Shown: piece after piece, positions 1 through 5,160 of the stretch
Layout: every line of letters starts with the position of its first letter
Position numbering within the stretch: the first letter of the stretch is position 1
Source: an uncultured bacterium
GTDB lineage: Bacteria > Bacillota > Clostridia > Lachnospirales > Lachnospiraceae
Length of the DNA stretch: 5,160 bases
Assembly (NCBI GenBank): GCA_947071365.1
Contig: CAMTFT010000169.1
Coordinates: forward strand, 1-5,160
Reading direction: 5' to 3'
Translations under genes and position numbers: made by a program
Notes under the pieces: model-generated
Told to the model about the DNA's origin: nothing
The model's input: the letters and a program-made list of their open reading frames with translations, nothing else
Database searches by the model: none

Positions 1-47
1 CTACACCTATTAAGTCGTCGGCAGCGTCAGATGTGTATAAGAGACAG
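1..47 (+). other. Illumina Nextera adapter contamination (P5 tail, i5 index, Read 1 transposase adapter)
   Basis: This is synthetic sequence, not genome. Positions 15-47 match the full 33-base Nextera Read 1 adapter, beginning TCGTCGGCAGCGTC and ending in the 19-base Tn5 mosaic end AGATGTGTATAAGAGACAG. Positions 1-6 (CTACAC) are the last bases of the P5 flow-cell oligo. Positions 7-14 (CTATTAAG) sit exactly in the i5 index slot and match, from memory, Nextera index S518. The order P5 tail, 8-base index, adapter is that of a library molecule, so the contig end was built from untrimmed reads. Genome sequence begins at 48. On the minus strand the adapter translates to the SYTHLTLPTT peptide, and on the plus strand to MCIRDS; both are familiar adapter-derived peptides in draft assemblies. 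Confidence 0.98.
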
Positions 48-495
48 TTTTAAACTTGTTCGTATGATTTTTCTTCCCGTGGTATTTCTTGCCGGAAAGC
101 GCGATCAGCTTTTCCACCTCATACACGTAATCCGCCGCATCCCGATAGTATTCCACGGTAAATTCCCCCGGGTAGACCTTCTCAAGCTCAGCAAACTGTT
201 CTGCATTTATATTCGTAAGTTCAAATTCTCTTCCCTGCTGTCTTGTCCACTCCATCAAGGTATCCATTGTCCTCTTTAAGTTTGCCAGGTCGCCCTGCGG
301 AAACGTAAATCTTCCATTCTCCGTATAATAGAACACCAGCATGTCCTCAACAATTGCAAACTCCACCTTGTAATGCCTTGACCAGAGATACAGGTTTGCA
401 AACGTATATTCACAGCTCCGGTTACGGTTCATCCGGAAATACCGGTTCACCATCTCCCGGTCTTCAAGCTCCGGTTTCTTAAACTCTATTTCCAT
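48..495 (-). CDS. DUF2156 (phosphatidylglycerol lysyltransferase-like) protein, N-terminal half, cut by contig end
   Basis: Only 149 genomic codons are present, about half of the roughly 290-300 residues I expect for stand-alone members of this family. The frame then runs into adapter, which supplies twelve false residues and a false stop at 10-12. Family signs are the N-terminal stretch with NRSCEYTFANLYLW (residues about 26-39) and the conserved basic motif LSGKKYHGKKNHTNKFK at the end of the genomic part. DUF2156 has a GNAT-like fold and resembles the cytosolic catalytic domain of MprF, which transfers lysine from lysyl-tRNA to phosphatidylglycerol. No membrane segment is visible here, so this is probably a soluble relative, and its substrate is unknown. 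The ATG at 493-495 is preceded by AGTGAGG (GAGG at 501-504, 5-base spacing). It lies 38 bases after the ABC transporter stop and is probably the third gene of the glmM operon. The family call is good; the biochemical role is inference. Confidence 0.85.
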
Positions 496-533
496 AATAT
501 CCTCACTTTTGTTATTTCATCGAAAACGGCATA

Positions 534-2258
534 CTATCCGCGATACAGCTTCGCATAAATTCCGTTCTTTGCCAGCAGCTCTTCATGCGTTCCCTGCTCT
601 TCAATGCCGTTAGCCGTCAGCACAAGAATCTTCTTCGCGTTCCGGATCGTGGAGAGCCTGTGGGCGATCACGAAGGTCGTCCTGCCCTTTGCCAGAGCCT
701 CCATGGACTGCTGCACGATCTTTTCACTCTCATTATCCAGTGCGGATGTCGCCTCGTCAAAGATAAGTATTGCCGGATTTTTCAAAAATACCCGTGCAAT
801 CGAAAGTCGCTGCTTCTGTCCGCCGGAGAGCTTCACGCCCCGCTGCCCGATATCTGTCAGATATCCATCCGGAAGCTGCTCAATAAAATCATGGGCATTT
901 GCAAGCTTCGCCGCCCGGATGACCTCCTCATCCGTGGCATCCGGCCTTCCGTACCGTATATTTTCCATGATGTTCTCGGCAAACAGATACACGTCCTGCT
1001 GCACGATCCCGATCTGTCTGCGCAGATCCGCCAGCCTGATCTTGCGGATGTCCGTTCCATCCAGAAGGATCCGGCCGCTGTCCACATCATAAAATCTCGG
1101 GATCAGACTGCAAAGCGTCGTCTTGCCACCGCCGGAGGAACCAACGATTGCCAGATAATCCCCGGCATTTACGTGCAGGTCAAGATGGCTGAGCACCGTA
1201 TCCTGCTTCTCTTCATACCGGAAAGACACATTATCAAAGCGGATATCTCCCTCCACCTCAGAGACAGAAATGGCATCCGGCGCGTCCTTGATATCCGGCT
1301 CGATAGCCAGGATTTCCAGGAAACGCTCATACCCGGAGTATCCGTTCTGGAACTGCTCCGTAAAGTTGATCAGCTTTTTCACCGGCTCCGTAAAGTTATT
1401 AATATAAAGAAGGAACGTCACCAGATCCGCCACGTTCATGTTCTGCCCCGTGATCAGGCACGCACCAACAATCAGCACCACGATCGTGACAAGCGTCGTC
1501 AGAGCGCCAAGGCCGGAATGATACCAGCCCATGTACCAGTAGCTCCTTCGTTTTGACTCCACGAACTGCTCATTGCCGGCACGGAATTTCTTCATCTCAA
1601 TCGCTTCATTGCTGAAGGATTTGACGGCGCGGATGCCCGCCAGACTGTCCTCGATCTGACTGTTGATATCGGCGATCCTGGCGCGGTTCGCCTTGAACGC
1701 CCGCTTCATTCTCTTATTAAAATAAACCGCATACAGCAAAATGACCGGCAGAAACGCAAAGGCCACCAAGGTAAGTGTTAAATTGATCCTGCACAGGATG
1801 ATAAAAGAACCGATAAATTTAATCAGTGAAATGACAACATCCTCCGGACCGTGATGCAGCAGCTCGCTGATATCAAACAGATCCGAAGTCACTCTGGACA
1901 GAAGCTGTCCGATCTTCTGATTGTCATAAAATGCAAAAGAAAGTTTCTGGTAATGGGCAAAAATCTCATTGCGCATATCATGCTCGATCTTTGCCCCCAT
2001 AATATGGCCGAAATACGCGATATAAAAATTGCAGAAACACTCTACCGCCACCATGACCACCATCACGGCTCCCAGCTTCGCTATGATCTGCAGCGCTTCT
2101 CCTCCCGGCAGTACGATCACGTTCGACGTGATATAGCGTACGATCAACGGAATTGCCAGCGTAACGCCGGCTCCGAGGATTGCAAAAAACATGTCGCTGA
2201 AAAATAATCTTTTATACGGCTTGTAGTATGCTGCAAGCCGTTTTAATTTATGATCCAT
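534..2258 (-). CDS. ABC exporter half-transporter (fused membrane and ATPase domains)
   Basis: This 574-residue protein is a complete type-I ABC exporter half-transporter of the MsbA/Sav1866 kind, expected to work as a dimer in the cytoplasmic membrane. The N-terminal transmembrane domain covers about residues 15-300, with hydrophobic segments near 18-42, 57-86, 142-180 and 250-290. The ATPase domain covers about 336-574. It has an A-loop Tyr (about 348), Walker A GSSGGGKT (373-380), Q-loop VQQD (Gln about 421), an X-loop DIGQRG just before the LSGGQ signature (477-481), Walker B ILIFDE with catalytic Glu about 502, D-loop SALD, and the switch His in IAHRLST (about 533). All key ATPase residues are intact. 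Substrate cannot be read from sequence; lipid, drug and peptide exporters share this architecture. I chose the ATG at 2256-2258 over an upstream in-frame TTG (2270) and GTG (2267) because of the ribosome binding site. It lies 44 bases after glmM and 38 before the DUF2156 gene, with no promoter or terminator seen between. Confidence 0.95.
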   Translation of the reverse strand: MDHKLKRLAAYYKPYKRLFFSDMFFAILGAGVTLAIPLIVRYITSNVIVLPGGEALQIIAKLGAVMVVMVAVECFCNFYIAYFGHIMGAKIEHDMRNEIFAHYQKLSFAFYDNQKIGQLLSRVTSDLFDISELLHHGPEDVVISLIKFIGSFIILCRINLTLTLVAFAFLPVILLYAVYFNKRMKRAFKANRARIADINSQIEDSLAGIRAVKSFSNEAIEMKKFRAGNEQFVESKRRSYWYMGWYHSGLGALTTLVTIVVLIVGACLITGQNMNVADLVTFLLYINNFTEPVKKLINFTEQFQNGYSGYERFLEILAIEPDIKDAPDAISVSEVEGDIRFDNVSFRYEEKQDTVLSHLDLHVNAGDYLAIVGSSGGGKTTLCSLIPRFYDVDSGRILLDGTDIRKIRLADLRRQIGIVQQDVYLFAENIMENIRYGRPDATDEEVIRAAKLANAHDFIEQLPDGYLTDIGQRGVKLSGGQKQRLSIARVFLKNPAILIFDEATSALDNESEKIVQQSMEALAKGRTTFVIAHRLSTIRNAKKILVLTANGIEEQGTHEELLAKNGIYAKLYRG

Positions 2259-2261
2259 CTC

Positions 2262-2268
2262 CCTCACC
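2262..2268 (-). promoter_or_regulatory. Ribosome binding site deciding the ABC exporter start
   Basis: GGTGAGG on the minus strand ends 3 bases before the ATG at 2258, and its GGTGA core is spaced 5 bases, matching the 16S anti-Shine-Dalgarno sequence. The alternative starts GTG (2267) and TTG (2270) would fall inside or upstream of this site and have no purine-rich stretch properly placed before them. The mature start MDHKLKRLAAYY is therefore preferred to the longer MVREMDHKL. Confidence 0.7.
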
Positions 2269-2302
2269 AAAGGAGCTTCACAAGTTTGCAGTTACTCCTG
2301 CC

Positions 2303-3649
2303 TTATTCCTCCGTAAGCCCCTGCTCCTTTATTACCTCAATTACTTCATTTACGTGCTTTTCACAGAGCTCATCCGTCTCTGCCTCCACCATGACACGAA
2401 TCACCGGTTCCGTGCCGCTCTCCCTGACGAGAATTCTGCCGTCCTCTCCGAGAGCCTTCGTCACTGCATCCACAGCTGCCTGAACCGCCACATTGTTCTT
2501 CACTGCCTGCTTATCCGCCACCCGGACATTCTTCAAAAGCTGCGGATAGATCCGAACCTCAGAAGCCAGGGATGCCAGGCTGACCTTCTTATCCATCATA
2601 ACGCCCATTACCATAAGCGCTGTGAGGATGCCGTCTCCGGTGGTCGCGTACTTGGAGAAAATAATATGTCCCGACTGCTCGCCGCCGAGGCAGTGCCCGT
2701 TGGCGCACATGTTTGCGTACACGTACTTGTCACCGACTGCCGTTTTCTCGTATGCGATACCGGCTTTATCAAATGCTTTGTAAAGGCCGAGGTTCGACAT
2801 GATCGTCGTCACCACCGTATTGTTCGTCAGCTTGCCCTCTTCCTTCATATATTTACCGCAGATGTACAGGATCAGATCACCGTCGATAATCCGACCATTC
2901 TCGTCAACCGCGATACACCGGTCCGCATCGCCGTCAAAGGCAAATCCCACATCCAGTCCCTTCTCCAGTACGAATTTCTTTAACGCCTCGATATGCGTTG
3001 AACCGCATTCCCTGTTGATATTCGTTCCATCCGGCTCATTGTGGATCACGTACGTCTTTGCTCCCAGCGCATCAAATACGCTCTTTGCAATGGAAGAAGC
3101 GCTTCCGTTGGAGCAATCAAGTCCGACTCTCGTATTCTTGAAGGAACGGGTCGCCATTGCGATCAGATGACCGATATAGCGGTTACGTCCGGCCACGTAG
3201 TCTACCGTCCGGCCGATGTCCGCACCCGTCGCCAGAGGCAGCTCCCCGATCTCACCGTCAATGTACGCTTCGATCTTTTCCTCCACTTCTGCTTCTATCT
3301 TCTTGCCGCTTCCGCTGATGATCTTAAGTCCATTGTCATAATACGGATTGTGGCTGGCTGAGATCATAATGCCGCAGTCAAAATCCTCTGTCCGTACCAC
3401 GAAGGAAACGCTGGGCGTCGTCGTCACATGCAGAAGGTAAGCATCTGCTCCGGAGGCTGTAAGCCCTGCCGCCAGCGCATATTCGAACATGTAGCTGGAA
3501 CGTCTCGTATCCTTGCCGATGACGATCTTGGCCTTATAATCCTGTCCGTAATACCAGCCCAGGAAACGGCCTACCTTAAAGGCGTGTTCCACCGTAAGCT
3601 TCTTGTTTGCTTCGCCGCGAAAACCATCTGTACCAAAATATTTTCCCAT
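2303..3649 (-). CDS. glmM: Phosphoglucosamine mutase GlmM
   Basis: GlmM interconverts glucosamine-6-phosphate and glucosamine-1-phosphate in the cytoplasm, the step between GlmS and GlmU on the way to UDP-GlcNAc and peptidoglycan. The 448-residue protein has the expected full length and all four domain signatures of the alpha-D-phosphohexomutase family. These are the N-terminal KYFGTDGFRG, the phosphoserine loop ISASHNPYYDNG with catalytic Ser99, the metal loop DGDADR (239-244), the sugar-binding loop GGEQSGH (322-328), and the phosphate-binding loop RESGTEPVIR (409-418). The serine loop and GGEQSGH are typical of GlmM rather than of phosphoglucomutase or phosphomannomutase. The ATG at 3647-3649 has AGGAGA at 3655-3660 with 5-base spacing. 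A strong promoter lies about 110 bases upstream, and the gene leads the operon with the ABC exporter and DUF2156 gene. In many Firmicutes glmM follows cdaA and ybbR; here an esterase gene and a terminator precede it instead. Confidence 0.98.
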   Translation of the reverse strand: MGKYFGTDGFRGEANKKLTVEHAFKVGRFLGWYYGQDYKAKIVIGKDTRRSSYMFEYALAAGLTASGADAYLLHVTTTPSVSFVVRTEDFDCGIMISASHNPYYDNGLKIISGSGKKIEAEVEEKIEAYIDGEIGELPLATGADIGRTVDYVAGRNRYIGHLIAMATRSFKNTRVGLDCSNGSASSIAKSVFDALGAKTYVIHNEPDGTNINRECGSTHIEALKKFVLEKGLDVGFAFDGDADRCIAVDENGRIIDGDLILYICGKYMKEEGKLTNNTVVTTIMSNLGLYKAFDKAGIAYEKTAVGDKYVYANMCANGHCLGGEQSGHIIFSKYATTGDGILTALMVMGVMMDKKVSLASLASEVRIYPQLLKNVRVADKQAVKNNVAVQAAVDAVTKALGEDGRILVRESGTEPVIRVMVEAETDELCEKHVNEVIEVIKEQGLTEE

Positions 3650-3760
3650 ATTGATCTCCTATCCAGGCCTGTTCCATGCCTGATCATGTCTGAATTTATT
3701 TTTTCTTTGCACATTTATACTCATTTACAGTATAAGATCGTGCAAAACAGATTATTACCT

Positions 3761-3789
3761 AATATACACGCTCTTTTCCAAAACGTCAA
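3761..3789 (-). promoter_or_regulatory. Sigma-70/SigA-type promoter for the glmM operon
   Basis: Reading the minus strand, a -35 box TTGACG (3784-3789, five of six consensus bases) is followed by exactly 17 bases and a -10 box TATATT (3761-3766, five of six). Transcription should start near 3754, giving a leader of about 105 bases before the glmM ATG. The promoter sits just downstream of the esterase terminator, as expected for the start of an independent unit. Within the leader only a weak 5-bp dyad is visible (3664-3668 with 3678-3682); I see no recognisable riboswitch. Confidence 0.82.
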
Positions 3790-3832
3790 TCTCCGGGATA
3801 CAACAAACCGCGTTCCGAAACAATTTCTTACC

Positions 3833-3860
3833 AAAAAAAGAGCCGGTGTCCCGGCCCTTT
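3833..3860 (-). terminator. Rho-independent terminator after the hydrolase gene
   Basis: On the minus strand, the arms AGGGCCGG (3851-3858) and CCGGCTCT (3839-3846) form an 8-bp stem with one G-T wobble and a GACA loop (3847-3850). A run of T (3833-3839) follows. Two further A-T pairs can extend the stem at its base. It begins only a few bases after the hydrolase stop codon at 3867-3869, so it should end that transcript and separate it from glmM. Confidence 0.9.
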
Positions 3861-3866
3861 ACAGCA

Positions 3867-4769
3867 TTATTTTGCTTCTTTCATCATCCTGCGGAAGAAA
3901 TCGCACTCCTCATCGTTGCACCGTATCCCCTCTGCCTCCCGCACATTCACGTGGAATACGTGATACAACGGCTCTTCTTCAGTGCCATACGTCTTAAATT
4001 CATAGTATACGCCGTTATTTTTCAGTGCTTCCTCCAGAAGCGGAGCCTGCGGCCTGCAGAAATCTCCTACAGCCGTCATCAGATAGACCGGCGGAAAATC
4101 AGCGGTAACGTGATCCGTCACATTCATCCGGACGATCTCCCTTGCGGAACCGTGATCCGGCAGAAGATCACCGCAGATCAAATCCTGATCCTGGGATTCA
4201 CTCAGTACGTTATGGTTTCCAAACAGCGTGTACGCGCCGCAGTTCAGCGCTGCTGCCGCCGGGACAAATCCATGCGGAACCTTAAAATTGTACCACTCTG
4301 CATACTCCGGATTCGTGCAGATGGCGCAGTACAGCCCGGCCAGATGGCCTCCGGCAGAATCACCCACAAGGAATACGTGCTCCATATCCAGCCCGTATTC
4401 TTCCTGATTTTCATACATCCATGCGATCACATCGTTTGCATCCACCAATGCCGCCGGGAACTTGAACTCCGGCGCAAGACGGTACGTAAAATTCACCACT
4501 GCGAAACCTCTCTGCGCCAGAGACATGCTGTAAAACTGGTAAAGCTCCTTATCTCCGTATACCCAGCCGCCTCCGTGGACATTCACGATCACGGGAAGTT
4601 TACCCGCCGTTCCCTTCGGGCGGTACACATCCAGCCTGTTCCATAATGGATCCGGGCCGTACAGAAGATCGTCAAACCGTTCAATATCCTCCGGCGTGGT
4701 AAGCCCTGCATCACGCTTCGCATCATTTTCCTTCCATTCTTTTCTCATTTTGTCACTTGTTGCTGACAT
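3867..4769 (-). CDS. Alpha/beta hydrolase of the HSL (Abhydrolase_3) esterase family
   Basis: This 300-residue protein belongs to the hormone-sensitive-lipase-like esterases (family IV, acetyl-esterase type), which hydrolyse short-chain esters. The oxyanion-hole motif is HGGGW (65-69). The supporting YRLAPE follows at 96-101, the nucleophile elbow is GDSAGGH with Ser138, the likely acid is Asp236 in AVGDFCR, and the likely catalytic His270 is in YHVFH. The triad is complete. There is no signal peptide or membrane segment, so it is probably cytoplasmic. The true substrate is unknown; deacetylation of imported sugars or detoxification of esters is possible, but the sequence does not decide. The ATG at 4767-4769 is chosen because AAAGGTGGAG lies 5 bases upstream. 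The frame stays open for 50 more codons to 4919, but that part is basic, low-quality sequence translated from a structured repeat. An AraC-family gene remnant lies just upstream, and a terminator follows the stop codon. Confidence 0.93.
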   Translation of the reverse strand: MSATSDKMRKEWKENDAKRDAGLTTPEDIERFDDLLYGPDPLWNRLDVYRPKGTAGKLPVIVNVHGGGWVYGDKELYQFYSMSLAQRGFAVVNFTYRLAPEFKFPAALVDANDVIAWMYENQEEYGLDMEHVFLVGDSAGGHLAGLYCAICTNPEYAEWYNFKVPHGFVPAAAALNCGAYTLFGNHNVLSESQDQDLICGDLLPDHGSAREIVRMNVTDHVTADFPPVYLMTAVGDFCRPQAPLLEEALKNNGVYYEFKTYGTEEEPLYHVFHVNVREAEGIRCNDEECDFFRRMMKEAK

Positions 4770-4774
4770 AGTAT

Positions 4775-4784
4775 CTCCACCTTT
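4775..4784 (-). promoter_or_regulatory. Strong ribosome binding site fixing the hydrolase start
   Basis: AAAGGTGGAG on the minus strand is spaced 5 bases from the ATG at 4769 and closely matches the anti-Shine-Dalgarno complement. It argues that the 50-codon upstream open extension, which a gene caller could take as the N-terminus starting at 4919, is not translated as part of the esterase. Confidence 0.85.
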
Positions 4785-4787
4785 CCT

Positions 4788-4898
4788 CTTATATATATAA
4801 GAATGCGCAAAAGCGCATTCGCTGCGCGCAAGCGTTGCTGCCTGTAGCAAACTTTCTCTCCGCGAGTTGCGCATCCTGCCGGAGGCTCTGCCTCCGGC
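4788..4898 (-). repeat. Structured non-coding segment with nested inverted repeats (candidate dispersed intergenic repeat)
   Basis: This stretch lies between the AraC remnant and the hydrolase ribosome binding site and is packed with dyads. A 9-bp perfect stem GCCGGAGGC/GCCTCCGGC with a 3-base loop covers 4878-4898. An 8-bp perfect stem GAATGCGC/GCGCATTC with a 4-base loop covers 4801-4820. TTGCT/AGCAA (4835-4839 with 4846-4850) forms a small hairpin, and a 14-bp AT palindrome CTTATATATATAAG lies at 4788-4801. In addition ATGCGCAA at 4803-4810 is complementary to TTGCGCAT at 4867-4874, a longer-range pairing that competes with the 4801-4820 hairpin. None of the hairpins is followed by a T-run, so they are not ordinary terminators. 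I recall similar sequence in intergenic regions of Lachnospiraceae, but cannot check it here. It could instead be a regulatory leader of the hydrolase. I see no clear promoter in it. Confidence 0.6.
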
Positions 4899-4918
4899 TG
4901 CGGGGCAATTTAACGGCA

Positions 4919-5017
4919 CTATTCCTCTCCGTCTGTCTCCTGCTTCCGGTATTCTCCAATCGTCATTCCCGTCAGCCGTTTAAATACCTTGCAAAAATAT
5001 GTAAGATTCAGATATCC
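4919..5017 (-). pseudogene. C-terminal remnant of an AraC-family transcriptional regulator
   Basis: Only the last 32 codons and the TAG stop (4919-4921) survive. The peptide begins GYLNLTYFCKVFKRLTG and continues MTIGEYRKQE. This is the typical second helix-turn-helix end of AraC/XylS DNA-binding domains, pattern GY-x(4)-YF-x(3)-F-K-x(3)-G-x(3)-EYR. A normal protein would have about 250-300 residues before it. Upstream of the GGA codon at 5015-5017 the family similarity stops: the next codons read Glu-Pro-Pro, preceded in frame by a TGA at 5027-5029. There is no start codon, so the fragment is non-functional unless it is read from elsewhere. The intact gene would have lain directly upstream of the hydrolase on the same strand and may once have regulated it. 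The break coincides with what looks like the edge of a mobile element. Confidence 0.78.
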
Positions 5018-5048
5018 GGGGGGCTCTCAGTAAAATGACATCGCCTGC

Positions 5049-5090
5049 AAAAAAATCCCCCGGATCCTGTCATTTTTTCAAGACCCGGGG
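5049..5090 (-). terminator. Rho-independent terminator for a gene entering from the right
   Basis: On the minus strand CCCCGGGTC (5082-5090) pairs with GATCCGGGG (5058-5066) over nine positions with one G-T wobble, around a 15-base loop. After two bases a run of seven T (5049-5055) follows. This is a good intrinsic terminator for transcription coming from beyond 5160. It starts about ten bases after a TAA at 5101-5103. It would also shield the AraC remnant and hydrolase from read-through, so the hydrolase needs its own promoter or relies on leakage. Confidence 0.65.
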
Positions 5091-5100
5091 CAAATGCTGT

Positions 5101-5160
5101 TTACCCTAATTTCTTTTTTCGGTTTGATGATGTATTGTTAATAAAACTGTACTTTTTCTG
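5101..5160 (-). CDS. Possible C-terminal end of an unidentified gene (perhaps the transposase)
   Basis: A minus-strand frame is open from the window edge to TAA at 5101-5103 and encodes 19 residues, QKKYSFINNTSSNRKKKLG. It is short, basic and matches no family I recognise. A second frame ending in TAG at 5106-5108 (peptide including TVLLTIHHQTEKRN) is equally open, so the reading frame is uncertain. The reason to record it is position: both stops lie 10-20 bases before a convincing terminator hairpin, as a real gene end would. If the flanking sequence is an insertion sequence, this would be the tail of its transposase. Confidence 0.25.
   Translation of the reverse strand, partial: QKKYSFINNTSSNRKKKLG

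Larger units (their letters stand above)
5018..5160. mobile_element. Candidate insertion-sequence end interrupting the AraC gene (incomplete, runs off the window)
   Basis: AraC similarity ends abruptly at 5017/5018. Immediately after, the plus strand reads GGCTCTCAGTAAAATGACA from 5022. ISL3-family terminal repeats start with GGCTCT, which fits. A second reading is an IS66-like end starting GTAA at 5030. A 9-base inverted repeat AAAATGACA/TGTCATTTT (5032-5040 and 5068-5076) lies just inside and could be a transposase-binding sequence. The composition also becomes A/T-rich with homopolymer runs. A contig that ends inside a multi-copy IS would be expected in a short-read assembly. No transposase domain, second end or target duplication is in the window, so the family and even the element status are inference. 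Confidence 0.35.

Noticed and set aside
31..279. Plus-strand open frame beginning MCIRDS
   Set aside because: Its start codon and first residues come from the sequencing adapter, and the rest is antisense to the DUF2156 gene.
585..1556. Long plus-strand open frame (323 codons) opposite the ABC exporter
   Set aside because: It is the antisense shadow of the ATPase and membrane domains, with no recognisable family and no credible ribosome binding site; the minus-strand protein has every ABC motif.
2271..2299. AGGAG/CTCCT dyad between glmM and the ABC gene, considered as an attenuator or terminator
   Set aside because: It is only a 5-bp stem with a 19-base loop and no T-run. It probably reflects purine-rich Shine-Dalgarno-like sequence by chance.
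2228..2983. Plus-strand open frame opposite glmM
   Set aside because: It is rich in His, Cys and Arg, has no domain, and lies on the complement of the GlmM active-site motifs, so it is a coding shadow.
3650..3760. A glmS-type ribozyme or other riboswitch in the glmM leader
   Set aside because: The leader is only about 105 bases, with one weak 5-bp dyad and no recognisable glmS ribozyme core; that ribozyme is known before glmS, not glmM.
3846..4646. Plus-strand open frame opposite the hydrolase
   Set aside because: It is antisense to the complete esterase and runs through that gene's terminator; its composition is typical of a reverse-strand shadow.
4788..4801. TATATATA block considered as a -10 box for the hydrolase
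   Set aside because: No acceptable -35 box lies 16-18 bases upstream, where the sequence is the GCGCATTC hairpin, and a start there would leave almost no leader before the ribosome binding site.
5030..5104. A 75-base miniature element bounded by GTAA and TTAC
   Set aside because: The two ends match at only about 10 of 16 positions, no flanking target duplication is seen, and the AraC similarity already ends before 5030, so the boundary does not fit.

Overview
The window looks like a short contig from a gut Firmicute, most probably a Lachnospiraceae-type Clostridium. This rests on the balanced base composition, the Firmicute-style ribosome binding sites (GGTGAGG, AGGAGA, AAAGGTGGAG) and the protein families present. 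The genus cannot be fixed from the sequence alone. Every gene I can support lies on the minus strand, so transcription runs from right to left.

From right to left the layout is as follows. Positions 5018-5160 look like the edge of another unit, probably a mobile element: a possible gene end, a strong terminator-like hairpin, and a sharp break against the next gene. Positions 4919-5017 hold only the last 32 codons of an AraC-family regulator, so that gene is a remnant. Positions 4788-4898 form a dense, structured non-coding segment with several inverted repeats, resembling a dispersed intergenic repeat. It lies in the leader of an alpha/beta hydrolase (HSL-type esterase, 3867-4769), whose transcript ends at an intrinsic terminator (3833-3860).

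A near-consensus sigma-70 promoter (3761-3789) then starts a compact operon: glmM (phosphoglucosamine mutase, 2303-3649), an ABC exporter half-transporter (534-2258) and a DUF2156 protein (48-495). The gaps are only 44 and 38 bases. GlmM supplies glucosamine-1-phosphate for peptidoglycan precursors, the ABC protein exports an unknown (possibly lipid or drug) substrate, and DUF2156 is related to the catalytic domain of lysyl-phosphatidylglycerol synthases. The operon therefore has a plausible cell-envelope theme, but this is inference.

The first 47 bases are not biological. They are an Illumina Nextera P5-side adapter including an 8-base index, fused onto the genome inside the DUF2156 gene. 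The apparent C-terminus and stop codon of that protein are artefacts.

I see no CRISPR array, tRNA, rRNA, defence system or convincing new system. The points most worth following up are the structured repeat in the esterase leader, the truncated AraC/mobile-element junction, and the adapter chimera.
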